Of a stretch of DNA of 64,000 bases, positions 54,936-63,692 are shown piece by piece. The notes under the pieces were generated by a model. It searched no databases and was not told the DNA's origin. It was given only the letters and a program-made list of their open reading frames with translations. Positions within the stretch are counted from its first letter, which is position 1, and each line of letters starts with the position of its first letter. The DNA is taken from positions 203,316 through 267,315 of the forward strand of contig DNNO01000020.1 of NCBI GenBank assembly GCA_003497625.1. Reading direction: 5' to 3'. This DNA is from Flavobacterium sp. GTDB taxonomy: Bacteria > Bacteroidota > Bacteroidia > Flavobacteriales > Flavobacteriaceae. Position numbers and translations under genes: made by a program.

Positions 54936-57323
54936 ATGAGCAAATATATGGACACAGAAAATTGTTTCCATTGTGGTAATGAAATAGTAAAAAAAGACGA
55001 AATCGTGTTTGACGACAAGAAGTTTTGTTGCAATGGTTGTAAAACCGTGTACGAAATATTCAGTCAGAATGATTTAACGTGTTATTACGATTTTCAGGCA
55101 GCACCCGGCGCCACTCCACAAGACATTCAGGGCAAATATGACTTTTTAGACAATGAAGAAATTGTTTCAAAACTATTGGAATTCCAAGAGCGTACAACAC
55201 ATATTGTTTCACTCTACATTCCTCATATACACTGTAGTTCGTGTATTTGGATTCTGGAAAATCTACAAAGACTTCAACCAGGAATAAATGCTTCTCAAGT
55301 TAACTTTGGCGAAAAGAAAGTTAGAGTTACGTTCAATCCCGAACAAACTTCTTTAAAAGATATTGTATACTTATTGAGTTCAATAGGTTACGAACCTTAT
55401 ATTTCTTTAGAAAATTTTGACGAAGGTAAAAAACAAGTTGATAGAAGCTTAATCTATAAAATAGGAGTAGCGTTTTTCTGTTTCGGAAATATCATGCTGC
55501 TTTCGTTTCCCGAATACTTTGAAGTAGAAGAATATTGGATTGATCAATATCGCGGATTCTTCCGTTGGTTGATTTTCGGATTATCGCTTCCTATTTTTAT
55601 TTATTCGGCTTCTGGTTATTATGTTTCCGCTTGGAAAAGCATGAAATCAGGCTTGTTGAATATTGATATTCCAATTGCTTTAGGAATTGTCGTCATGTTC
55701 GTAAGAAGTACGGTCGATATTATTTTCGATTACGGACAAGGCTTCTTCGATAGTATGGCAGGATTGATTTTCTTTATGTTATTAGGAAAGTTATTCCAAA
55801 AGAAAACATACGATTTCCTTTCTTTCGAGCGCGATTATAAATCGTATTTTCCAATTGCCATCACAAAAATATTACCAAACGGTGAAGAAGAAACAGTTCA
55901 AGTTTATGATATTGAAAAAGGAGATAGATTATTGATTCGAAATCAAGAGTTAATTCCAGTAGATGGAATTTTGATTTCAGAAAAAGCTTCAATCGATTAT
56001 AGTTTTGTTACTGGTGAAGCAGTTCCAATTGAGAAAAAATCAGGTGATAAAGTCTTCGCTGGTGGAAAACAAATGGGGAAAGTTATTGAAATGGAAGTTT
56101 TATTTTCAGTTTCAAACAGTTACTTAACGCAATTATGGAGTAACGATGTCTTCCAAAAACGAGTAGAACAACAACACAAAAACATTACCGATAGAATTAG
56201 TCGCTATTTTACGCCAGCATTATTGGCTTTATCGATTGTTTCGTTTATTTATTGGGTTTTCATTGATGTTACCACAGCTTTTAATGTTTTTACTGCGATT
56301 TTAATTGTGGCTTGTCCGTGTGCATTGGCTTTAACGGCTCCGTTTACATTGGGAAATGTCTTACGAATTTTGGGCAATCGAAAATTATACTTAAAAAATG
56401 CATTGGTGGTAGAACAATTAGCCAAAGTAGATACCATTGTTTTCGATAAAACAGGAACCATCACAACCAATAAGAAAACCGCAATTACTTACGAAGGAAC
56501 GGAATTAAACGCTTCCGAATTAAAATTATTGAAAAACGTTTTACGAGGTTCGAATCATCCATTAAGTAGAAGATTGTACGAATTTATTCCGAACCAAGAT
56601 AAAATGGAAACCTCAAGTTTCGAAGAAATCATAGGAAAAGGAATTTCCGCTGAAATCCATGGAAATACGGTAAAATTAGGTTCATCACAATTCCTAAAAA
56701 CTATGACCGAAAACACGCATAAGAAAACTAAAGTGCATGTGGAAATCAATGGAATTTATAAAGGAAGCTATGTTTTCAATAATCAATACAGAAAAGGGAT
56801 AGAGCAGTTGTTTGAAAATTTGTCAAAACATTACAACTTGGTAGTTTTATCAGGTGATAATGATGGCGAACGTAGCATATTAGAAAAAATGTTGCCAGCA
56901 AAAACAACATTAGTTTTCAATCAAAAACCAGAGCAAAAACTTCAATACATCGAACAATTACAAAAAGAAGGCAAAAACGTCATGATGGTAGGCGATGGCT
57001 TAAACGATGCTGGAGCTTTAGCGCAAAGTAATTTAGGTTTATCCATTTCTGAAAATGTAAATGTTTTCTCACCAGCCTGTGATGGAATTTTAGATGCAAC
57101 ACAATTTCATAAAATAGGATTTTTCATGCGCTATTCTAAAAATGCAATGAAGACAATTTATATGAGTTTTGGGCTTTCTTTATTATATAATGTAGTTGGT
57201 TTGAGTTATGCAATTACAGGTAAATTAGACCCAATTGTAGCGGCTATCATCATGCCGCTCAGTACAATAACCATTGTGAGCTTTGTGACAATTCTTACAA
57301 ATTTGTATGCAAGGAAAGAATAA
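54936..57323 (+). CDS. ccoI: cbb3 oxidase-associated copper P-type ATPase
   Basis: 795-aa P1B-type ATPase (CopA2/FixI-like) that exports copper to the periplasm for cbb3 assembly. N-terminus: a ferredoxin-like Cys cluster 'NCFHCG...CCNGCKTVYEIF', then a heavy-metal domain with CSSC (HIHCSSCIWILENL). Membrane CPC motif in 'VACPCALALTAP', phosphorylation site DKTGT, 'GDGLNDAGAL' hinge. The placement ahead of ccoS and ccoN fits. ATG 54936 used; ATG 54948 is an alternative. Confidence 0.93.
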   Translation: MSKYMDTENCFHCGNEIVKKDEIVFDDKKFCCNGCKTVYEIFSQNDLTCYYDFQAAPGATPQDIQGKYDFLDNEEIVSKLLEFQERTTHIVSLYIPHIHCSSCIWILENLQRLQPGINASQVNFGEKKVRVTFNPEQTSLKDIVYLLSSIGYEPYISLENFDEGKKQVDRSLIYKIGVAFFCFGNIMLLSFPEYFEVEEYWIDQYRGFFRWLIFGLSLPIFIYSASGYYVSAWKSMKSGLLNIDIPIALGIVVMFVRSTVDIIFDYGQGFFDSMAGLIFFMLLGKLFQKKTYDFLSFERDYKSYFPIAITKILPNGEEETVQVYDIEKGDRLLIRNQELIPVDGILISEKASIDYSFVTGEAVPIEKKSGDKVFAGGKQMGKVIEMEVLFSVSNSYLTQLWSNDVFQKRVEQQHKNITDRISRYFTPALLALSIVSFIYWVFIDVTTAFNVFTAILIVACPCALALTAPFTLGNVLRILGNRKLYLKNALVVEQLAKVDTIVFDKTGTITTNKKTAITYEGTELNASELKLLKNVLRGSNHPLSRRLYEFIPNQDKMETSSFEEIIGKGISAEIHGNTVKLGSSQFLKTMTENTHKKTKVHVEINGIYKGSYVFNNQYRKGIEQLFENLSKHYNLVVLSGDNDGERSILEKMLPAKTTLVFNQKPEQKLQYIEQLQKEGKNVMMVGDGLNDAGALAQSNLGLSISENVNVFSPACDGILDATQFHKIGFFMRYSKNAMKTIYMSFGLSLLYNVVGLSYAITGKLDPIVAAIIMPLSTITIVSFVTILTNLYARKE

Positions 57324-57351
57324 ATTGATTAAATTTAAGAAAATTTTAATA

Positions 57352-57369
57352 CATGATAAAAGTCATGTT
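57352..57369. promoter_or_regulatory. Crp/Fnr-type operator before ccoS
   Basis: ACATGA-TAAAAG-TCATGT, a perfect 6-bp inverted repeat with 6-nt spacer. Its centre (57360.5) is about 43 nt upstream of the start predicted from the TAACTTTG box at 57390-57397, i.e. a class II activator position. Confidence 0.65.
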
Positions 57370-57389
57370 TTATAAAAAGGAGTACAAGT

Positions 57390-57397
57390 AACTTTGT
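57390..57397 (+). promoter_or_regulatory. -7 promoter element for ccoS-ccoNO
   Basis: TAACTTTG matches TAnnTTTG, 16 nt before the ccoS ATG. There is no TTG at the usual spacing; the operator lies where the -33 element would be, as expected for an activator-dependent promoter. Confidence 0.55.
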
Positions 57398-57413
57398 TAA
57401 CACAATTTAAGGT

Positions 57414-57608
57414 ATGAGTGTCATTTATTTATTAATCACGATCAGTATAGTAGTTGCTATAGCTTTTTTAGTTGCTTTTATTAAAGCAGTTAAAAGTGGC
57501 CAATACGATGATGACTACACGCCATCAGTCAGAATGTTATTTGACGATGAAATTGTAAAAGAGAATCCTAACAAAATAATACAAACAGAAAAACAAAAAT
57601 CAATCTAA
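57414..57608 (+). CDS. ccoS: cbb3 oxidase assembly protein CcoS
   Basis: 64 aa: one N-terminal membrane helix (VIYLLITISIVVAIAFLVAF) followed by the CcoS motif 'AVKSGQYDDDYTPSVRMLFDDE'. Needed for cofactor insertion in cbb3 oxidase in other bacteria. It starts the oxidase operon and lies 4 nt upstream of ccoNO. Confidence 0.93.
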   Translation: MSVIYLLITISIVVAIAFLVAFIKAVKSGQYDDDYTPSVRMLFDDEIVKENPNKIIQTEKQKSI

Positions 57609-57612
57609 TTTT

Positions 57613-59784
57613 ATGGAGAAGCAACAATTTTATTACGACAACAAAATTGTAAGGAATTTCATCTACGCTAGTATCGTTTTCGGAGTAGTGGGGATGTTAG
57701 TAGGGCTTATTTTAGCTTTCCTATTTTTGTTTCCAAACTTAACAAGCGGCGTTTCGTTTTTAAGTTTTGGACGCTTAAGACCTTTACACACCAATGCGGT
57801 CATTTTTGCCTTCGTTGGTAACGCAATGTTTGCTGGTATTTATTACTCAATGCAGCGTTTATTAAAGGCAAGAATGTTTAGCGACCTTTTAAGTAAAATA
57901 CACTTTTGGGGATGGCAGTTAATTATTGTTGCTGCAGCAATTTCATTACCATTAGGTTATACTACATCAAAAGAATATGCTGAATTAGAATGGCCAATTG
58001 ATATTGCAATTGCTCTTATTTGGGTAGTTTTTGGTATCAACATGATTGGAACCATTATTAAAAGAAGAGAACGTCATATTTATGTAGCTATTTGGTTTTA
58101 CATCGCAACGTTTGTAACGGTTGCAGTACTACATATATTTAATAGTTTAGAATTGCCAGTTTCAGCAATGAAATCATATTCGGTTTATGCTGGTGTTCAA
58201 GATGCTTTAGTTCAATGGTGGTATGGTCACAATGCGGTAGCATTTTTCTTAACTACGCCTTTCTTAGGTATGATGTATTACTTTGTACCTAAAGTAGCAA
58301 ATCGTCCTGTGTACTCATATAGATTATCAATTATTCACTTTTGGTCGTTAATCTTCATCTATATTTGGGCTGGACCTCACCATTTATTATATACTGCTTT
58401 ACCAGATTGGGCTCAAAACTTAGGAGTTGTTTTCTCTGTTATGTTGATTGCTCCATCTTGGGGAGGTATGATTAATGGATTATTGACCTTAAGAGGTGTT
58501 TGGGATAAAGTTCGTACAGATGCAGTATTGAAATTCTTCGTAGTAGCCATTACAGGTTATGGTATGGCAACTTTTGAAGGTCCAATGTTATCATTAAAAA
58601 ATGTTAACGCTATTGCTCACTTTACAGACTGGATTATTGCTCACGTACACGTTGGAGCTTTAGCTTGGAATGGTTTCTTATCATTTGGTATGATCTATTG
58701 GTTAATCCCAAGAATGACAAAAACAAAATTATTCTCTGAAAAATTAGCTAACTTCCATTTCTGGATTGGTACTCTAGGTATTATTTTATATTCGCTTCCA
58801 ATGTATGTTGCTGGGTTTTTACAAGCTTCTATGTGGAAACAATTTAAACCAGACGGTGGTGCTTTACAATACGGAAACTTCCTTGAAACAGTTACCGAAT
58901 TAATGCCAATGTATTGGATGCGTGCTATTGGAGGAACATTATATCTTACAGGAGTTATCGTATTAGTGTATAATATTATTAGAACAGTTAAACAAGGTTC
59001 TCCAGTTGAAAACGAATTAGTAGAAGTTCCAGCTTTAGCTGTAATTTCTCCAAACCGTTTAAAAGGTGAAAAATTACACTCTTGGTTAGAAAGAAAACCA
59101 GTTCAATTCATGTTATTGACTACAGTTGCTATTTTAATTGGTGGTTTAATCCAAATTTTACCAACGATTTTAGTAAAATCTAATATTCCAACGATAGCAG
59201 CAGTTAAACCTTATACACCACTTGAATTAGAAGGTAGAGATTTATACATCCGTGAAGGTTGTGTGGGATGTCACTCACAAATGGTTCGTCCGTTCCGTTC
59301 AGAAGTTGAGCGTTATGGAGATTATTCTAAAGCAGGTGAATTTGTTTACGATCATCCATTCTTATGGGGTTCTAAACGTACGGGTCCAGATTTAGCTCGT
59401 GAAGGTGTTAAAGGAAAACCATTCAATGGAGGTAGAGATGATGTATGGCATTTTAACCACATGTACGATCCTCAAGGTTTAAATGAGAAATCAATTATGC
59501 CAAGATATCAATGGTTAATTAAAGATGAATTAGACAAATCGTCAACTCAAGATAAAATGAGAGCTATGGTTACCTTAGGCGTTCCTTATACAGAAGCCGA
59601 AATTAACAACGCACTTAAGCACATGGATGAACAAGCTACTAAAATAGAAACTAATTTATTAGCCAATCCAGATATTAAGAAATCATTTGGAGCTCAAACA
59701 GCATCTCCATTAAAAGATAGAGAGATTGTAGCACTTATTGCTTATTTACAACGATTAGGTACAGATACTCAAGTTAAAAAATAA
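57613..59784 (+). CDS. ccoNO: cbb3 cytochrome c oxidase subunits I and II fused
   Basis: 723 aa. Residues 1-480 are CcoN: about 12 helices with haem-copper His in 'RLRPLHTNAVIFAFVGNAMF', 'YGHNAVAFFLTTPFLG', 'GPHHLLYTALPDW' and 'HFTDWIIAHVHVGALAWNGF'. From about 500 on a membrane helix and a CcoO domain follow, with haem c site CVGCH at 550-554 and 'SQMVRPFRSEVERYG' and 'GPDLAREG'. Both subunits are normally separate; the fused form is usual in Bacteroidota. It is the high-affinity O2-reducing terminal oxidase of the inner membrane. Confidence 0.95.
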   Translation: MEKQQFYYDNKIVRNFIYASIVFGVVGMLVGLILAFLFLFPNLTSGVSFLSFGRLRPLHTNAVIFAFVGNAMFAGIYYSMQRLLKARMFSDLLSKIHFWGWQLIIVAAAISLPLGYTTSKEYAELEWPIDIAIALIWVVFGINMIGTIIKRRERHIYVAIWFYIATFVTVAVLHIFNSLELPVSAMKSYSVYAGVQDALVQWWYGHNAVAFFLTTPFLGMMYYFVPKVANRPVYSYRLSIIHFWSLIFIYIWAGPHHLLYTALPDWAQNLGVVFSVMLIAPSWGGMINGLLTLRGVWDKVRTDAVLKFFVVAITGYGMATFEGPMLSLKNVNAIAHFTDWIIAHVHVGALAWNGFLSFGMIYWLIPRMTKTKLFSEKLANFHFWIGTLGIILYSLPMYVAGFLQASMWKQFKPDGGALQYGNFLETVTELMPMYWMRAIGGTLYLTGVIVLVYNIIRTVKQGSPVENELVEVPALAVISPNRLKGEKLHSWLERKPVQFMLLTTVAILIGGLIQILPTILVKSNIPTIAAVKPYTPLELEGRDLYIREGCVGCHSQMVRPFRSEVERYGDYSKAGEFVYDHPFLWGSKRTGPDLAREGVKGKPFNGGRDDVWHFNHMYDPQGLNEKSIMPRYQWLIKDELDKSSTQDKMRAMVTLGVPYTEAEINNALKHMDEQATKIETNLLANPDIKKSFGAQTASPLKDREIVALIAYLQRLGTDTQVKK

Positions 59785-59789
59785 TAATT

Positions 59790-59960
59790 ATGCTAAAGTT
59801 CATTAAACATAATTTAGAAACCATAGCGGGAGTAGAAATTTATCCAATCATTTCATTGACAATATTCTTTACAGCGTTTGTATTGTTCACGGTTTGGGCA
59901 TTTACTTACAGCAAAGAAAAAATCAAAGAAATTAGCGAAATGCCATTAAACGACGAATAG
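59790..59960 (+). CDS. ccoQ: CcoQ-like small subunit
   Basis: A 56-aa reading frame from ATG 59790: MLKFIKHNLETIAGVEIYP, a single membrane helix (about 20-40), then KEKIKEISEMPLNDE. Size, one helix, charged tail and position between ccoNO (5 nt) and ccoP are those of CcoQ/FixQ, which stabilises the oxidase. Sequence identity in this family is low, so the call rests on context. Confidence 0.85.
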   Translation: MLKFIKHNLETIAGVEIYPIISLTIFFTAFVLFTVWAFTYSKEKIKEISEMPLNDE

Positions 59961-59982
59961 TCATAATTATAATTTACTGAAG

Positions 59983-60020
59983 CTGAAACAACCATAAGGC
60001 TTTATTTTATGGTTGTTCAG
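59983..60020 (+). repeat. intra-operon hairpin between ccoQ and ccoP
   Basis: AACAACCATAA (59987-59997) pairs with TTATGGTTGTT (60007-60017), extended by CTG/CAG with one bulge, 9-nt loop. No T run follows, so it is not a normal terminator; possibly an RNA stabiliser or processing site. Confidence 0.6.
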
Positions 60021-60048
60021 GTTCTCATAACATCAAAATTTTCTACAT

Positions 60049-60993
60049 ATGAAAAAATTAATTCCATCATACGTAAGAGTTCCATTACTGTTTGCATTCG
60101 TTTTTGCAGCATTGGAATATTTTATCGATTCAGGAGACAGGCCAGCATTCATAAAGTTTCCTATGGTAGCTTTGTTTTTAGGCGTATTCCTGTTTTTATT
60201 AATTGCAATCGAAATCGTAATCGATGCTGTTGATAAAGTTACTTATCATTTATTAACAGATGAGCAAAAGAAACAATTGTCAGAAGCGCAATCCGTTTCT
60301 TTTACAGAAAGTAAATGGTACCAAAACATGGTTAGCAAACTTACTCGTTCTAAAGAAATGGAAAGAGAAGAAGACATTATGTTAGACCATGATTACGATG
60401 GCATCAAAGAGTTAGACAATGTGTTACCACCTTGGTGGGTATATCTGTTCTATGGTACAATTGTTTTTGCTTTGGTTTATATGATTCGTTTCCACGTAAT
60501 GAATGAATACGACCAAGAACAAGAATTTAAAAATGAAGTGGAATTAGCAGAATTAGAGAAATCTAAATTACCAAAAAGTGCTGCTGATGAAGTAAGTTAT
60601 GAAACAGTGGTTGCTGTAACGGATGCCACAAGTTTAGCAAAAGGAAAAGAAATTTTCAACAATGCTTGTGCAGCTTGTCATAAAGCAGATGGTGGAGGTT
60701 TAGTAGGTCCTAACTTAACAGACAAACATTGGATTAACGGTGGAGGAATTAAAAATGTCTTCAAGTTAATTTCTGAAGGAAGTAAAAATAACCCTTCAAT
60801 GGTTGCTTGGAAAGCTAACTTGTCGGCTACAGATATTCAAAGTGTAGCAAGTTATATTTTAACATTACAAGGGACTAAACCAGCTGGTGCAAAAGCAGCT
60901 GAAGGAGAAATATGGACTGAAACAGCCGAGGCGGCACCAGCAGCTGAAGCAGCAGTAGATTCTACAAAAGTAGAAGCACCTGCAGAAAAATAA
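60049..60993 (+). CDS. ccoP: cbb3 oxidase subunit III, mono-haem type
   Basis: 314 aa. Two N-terminal membrane helices (about 10-65), a third near 135 (VYLFYGTIVFALVYMIRF), then one cytochrome c domain with CAACH at 207-211 and 'MVAWKANLS' providing the Met ligand region. Classical CcoP has two haem c domains; only one CxxCH is found here. The last 30 residues are Ala/Glu rich. The motif 'DYDGIKELDNVLPPWWVYLFYGTI' marks CcoP. Passes electrons to CcoNO. Confidence 0.95.
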   Translation: MKKLIPSYVRVPLLFAFVFAALEYFIDSGDRPAFIKFPMVALFLGVFLFLLIAIEIVIDAVDKVTYHLLTDEQKKQLSEAQSVSFTESKWYQNMVSKLTRSKEMEREEDIMLDHDYDGIKELDNVLPPWWVYLFYGTIVFALVYMIRFHVMNEYDQEQEFKNEVELAELEKSKLPKSAADEVSYETVVAVTDATSLAKGKEIFNNACAACHKADGGGLVGPNLTDKHWINGGGIKNVFKLISEGSKNNPSMVAWKANLSATDIQSVASYILTLQGTKPAGAKAAEGEIWTETAEAAPAAEAAVDSTKVEAPAEK

Positions 60994-61000
60994 AATAGTG

Positions 61001-61034
61001 AAAAAGGTTTTGGGAATTTCCCAAAACCTTTTTT
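61001..61034 (+). terminator. terminator-like hairpin between ccoP and ccoG
   Basis: AAAAAGGTTTTGGGA (61001-61015) pairs with TCCCAAAACCTTTTT (61019-61033), loop 3 nt, T run. A strong terminator inside the cluster. Confidence 0.85.
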
Positions 61035-61054
61035 AAACTAAAAATAACATAATT

Positions 61055-62473
61055 ATGTCAAATTTACCAGACGAAAGTTTTAGAGATACCATATCTACCA
61101 TAGATGCCGAAGGTAAGAGAAATTTTATCCATCCTAAAAAACCTTCTGGACCATTTTATGAAAAAAGAAAGTTACTGAGTTATTTTCTTTTGGTTTTTTT
61201 AATAGCATCTCCTTTCATTAAAATTGGAGGCAATCAGTTTTTGATGTTTAATGTATTAGAAAGACGTTTTAGTATTTTTGGATTTGCATTTTGGCCTCAA
61301 GACTTTCACTTGTTTGTCATTTCAATGATTGTTGGAGTAGTAGGGTTAACCTTATTTACGGTAGCTTTTGGAAGAATTTTTTGTGGTTGGTTTTGTCCGC
61401 AAACTATTTTCATGGAAATGGTTTTCAGACGTATCGAGTATTGGATTGATGGCGACCGAGGAGCTCAAATACGATTATCAAAACAGAAGTGGGATGCTGA
61501 AAAAATAAGAAAAAGAGTTACGAAATGGATTATCTTTTTTATTTTTTCATTCTTCATTGCCAATGTTTTCTTAGCTTATTTAATTAGCAGCGACGAGTTA
61601 ATCAAAATGGTTACCGAAGGTCCAGCAAATAATTTGAGTACACTTATAGCTTTATTAATTTTTACAGGAGTTTTCTATTTTGTTTTCGCCTGGTTTAGAG
61701 AGCAAGTTTGTATTATTGCTTGTCCTTACGGAAGAATGCAAGGTGTTTTATTGGATAATAAATCCATAAATGTTGCCTACGACCATGTTAGAGGTGAAGG
61801 TGAAAACGGAAGAAAAAAATGGAGAAATGGAGAAGATAGAACAGCATTAGGTCACGGCGATTGTATCGATTGTAACCAATGTGTAGTAGTTTGTCCAACA
61901 GGAATCGATATTCGTAACGGAACGCAATTAGAATGCATCAACTGTACCGCTTGTATTGATGAATGTGATATCATTATGGAAAAAGTGGGATTACCAAAAG
62001 GATTAATCCGATATGCAAGTGAAGATGAAATTGTAAAGAAAGAAAAATTCAAGTTAACCACTCGTATGAAAGGTTATATTGGAGTTTTAACTTTGTTAAT
62101 TGGAGTTTTAATTGGAATGTTGTTCTTACGAAATGATGTAGAAGCTAATTTCTTACCAATGTCGGGACAATTGTTCCAACACAATGGGGAGAATATTAGA
62201 AACTTCTACACCTATAAAGTTGTTAATAAAACGGAGCAAGTTTTTGACAATGTAACAGTTAAGATTGTGAATTATAAAGGCGAAGTAAAACTAGTGGGAA
62301 GTCCGGTAATTAAAGTACCAAAACAAGGACTAGTTAGCGGAACATTATATATTGATATTCCAGAAAGTTTGCTAAAAGAAGAAAAAGTACACTTAAAATT
62401 AGAATTATATAACGGAGATAAGTTGATTGAAGAAACATCAACTAATTTCCAGGGACCGAGAAATTTTAATTAA
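61055..62473 (+). CDS. ccoG: cbb3 oxidase accessory protein CcoG
   Basis: 472-aa polytopic iron-sulfur protein. 'GGNQFLMFNVLERRFSIFGFAFWPQDFHL', 'RIFCGWFCPQTIFMEMVFRRIEYWI' and 'REQVCIIACPYGRMQGVLLD' are the CcoG signature. Two 4Fe-4S clusters follow: 'CIDCNQCVVVCP' (Cys270 onward) and 'CINCTACIDECD'. A C-terminal membrane helix and a periplasmic Ig-like domain end the protein. It reduces copper for the oxidase. Its gene lies after a strong hairpin, so expression may be lower than that of the subunits. Confidence 0.96.
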   Translation: MSNLPDESFRDTISTIDAEGKRNFIHPKKPSGPFYEKRKLLSYFLLVFLIASPFIKIGGNQFLMFNVLERRFSIFGFAFWPQDFHLFVISMIVGVVGLTLFTVAFGRIFCGWFCPQTIFMEMVFRRIEYWIDGDRGAQIRLSKQKWDAEKIRKRVTKWIIFFIFSFFIANVFLAYLISSDELIKMVTEGPANNLSTLIALLIFTGVFYFVFAWFREQVCIIACPYGRMQGVLLDNKSINVAYDHVRGEGENGRKKWRNGEDRTALGHGDCIDCNQCVVVCPTGIDIRNGTQLECINCTACIDECDIIMEKVGLPKGLIRYASEDEIVKKEKFKLTTRMKGYIGVLTLLIGVLIGMLFLRNDVEANFLPMSGQLFQHNGENIRNFYTYKVVNKTEQVFDNVTVKIVNYKGEVKLVGSPVIKVPKQGLVSGTLYIDIPESLLKEEKVHLKLELYNGDKLIEETSTNFQGPRNFN

Positions 62474-62486
62474 AAATTTAAAGATT

Positions 62487-62933
62487 ATGAAATTTAATTG
62501 GGGAACAGGAATCGTTATTGCTTTTGCACTTTTTATGACATTTATTTTGTCGTATGTGTACAAAGTACAATCTAATGATAAATATGATCATGAACTTGTG
62601 GTAAAAGATTATTATAAAAAAGAAGCCTTAGTTCAAGGAGATATTGAAAAACAAGAAAATGCAAATGCATTAACAAATAAAGTTACTATCGAAAATACTA
62701 CGGAAGGTGTTAAAATTCAGTTTCCGGCAGATTTCGATTATTCAAAAATAAATGGAAAAGTGTCCTTTTATAGACCGTCAAGTCAGAAATTAGATTTTGA
62801 AATTCCGATTTCATTATCTAGTCCACATTTGCTCATACCTAAAAGTAATTTGGCTGGCGGTCTTTGGGACATTTCTATAGAATGGAATTATGATGGTGTA
62901 GCATATTTAAACAAAGAATCATTTAAATTGTAA
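62487..62933 (+). CDS. ccoH: CcoH/FixH family assembly protein
   Basis: 148 aa from ATG 62487 (start moved from an upstream frame that overlaps ccoG). One membrane helix 'GTGIVIAFALFMTFILSYVYKV' followed by 'YDHELVVKDYYKKEALVQGDIEKQENANAL', the FixH motif, and a periplasmic beta domain ending 'GGLWDISIEWNYDGVAYLNKESF'. Acts in maturation of cbb3 with CcoI. Overlaps the next start by one base (TAATG). Confidence 0.9.
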   Translation: MKFNWGTGIVIAFALFMTFILSYVYKVQSNDKYDHELVVKDYYKKEALVQGDIEKQENANALTNKVTIENTTEGVKIQFPADFDYSKINGKVSFYRPSSQKLDFEIPISLSSPHLLIPKSNLAGGLWDISIEWNYDGVAYLNKESFKL

Positions 62934-63634
62934 TGTTATATTCGGCTTTCATATTTGGGTTAATTAGTAGTTTTCACTGCATAGGAATGTGCGGTCCAAT
63001 TGCTATGATGTTACCCGTTGATAGAAATAATGAAGCCAAAAAAATAACACAAATTATCACGTATCATATTGGGAAATTATCAGCTTACGGAATTTTAGGT
63101 CTTATTTTTGGCTTATTAGGAAGAAGCTTTTATTTAGCAGGAATGCAACAGCAATTATCGATAATTGTTGGGATTTTGATGATTTTGGTAGCGGTAATTC
63201 CTGAAAAAGTATTTGCTAAATATAATTTTTCAAAACCTGTTTATCGACTTATTACAAAAGTAAAATCGAGTTTAGGCCAACAGTTTAAAAACAAAAGTTA
63301 CAAATCGTTGTTTACTATTGGATTATTAAATGGTTTTTTACCATGCGGAATGGTGTATGTAGCGCTTTTTGGTGCAATTGCTATGCAAAATATAACTTTA
63401 GGAATAGGATATATGCTACTTTTCGGATTAGGAACAATTCCTATGATGGTTGCAGTAGTTTATGCTTCTGGATTGATTTCATTTTCATTCAGAGGAACCA
63501 TTCAAAAAGCAATACCATTAGTAGCGGTTATTATTGGAATGTTATTTATAATAAGAGGTTTAGGGTTAGATATCCCATATTTATCACCAAGTAATATGAG
63601 TTTATTTGTGCAACCCGAAGCCAATTGTCATTAA
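62933..63634 (+). CDS. TauE/SafE-type membrane protein of the cco cluster
   Basis: 233 aa with six hydrophobic segments. 'AFIFGLISSFHCIGMCGPIAMMLPV' holds a conserved Cys-x3-Cys motif, and the second half repeats it ('IGLLNGFLPCGMVYVALFGAIAM'), the internal symmetry of the DsbD/TauE-like (UreH-type) family. Such proteins end many cco clusters and probably help metal or reductant supply. Translationally coupled to ccoH. Confidence 0.88.
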   Translation: MLYSAFIFGLISSFHCIGMCGPIAMMLPVDRNNEAKKITQIITYHIGKLSAYGILGLIFGLLGRSFYLAGMQQQLSIIVGILMILVAVIPEKVFAKYNFSKPVYRLITKVKSSLGQQFKNKSYKSLFTIGLLNGFLPCGMVYVALFGAIAMQNITLGIGYMLLFGLGTIPMMVAVVYASGLISFSFRGTIQKAIPLVAVIIGMLFIIRGLGLDIPYLSPSNMSLFVQPEANCH

Positions 63635-63654
63635 ATATTTTTAGTTAATAGGGG

Positions 63655-63692
63655 AAAAGAGTGTTGAGGTTTTTGCTTTAGCACTCTTTTTA
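63655..63692. terminator. terminator of the cco cluster
   Basis: AAAAGAGTG (63655-63663) pairs with CACTCTTTT (63682-63690), loop about 18 nt, then T-rich sequence. It also lies at the end of the convergent gene. Confidence 0.7.

Noticed and set aside
63343-63594. Plus-strand 83-aa frame inside the TauE/SafE gene
   Set aside because: Overlaps a conserved membrane protein in another frame and has Asn/Tyr/Cys-rich nonsense composition.
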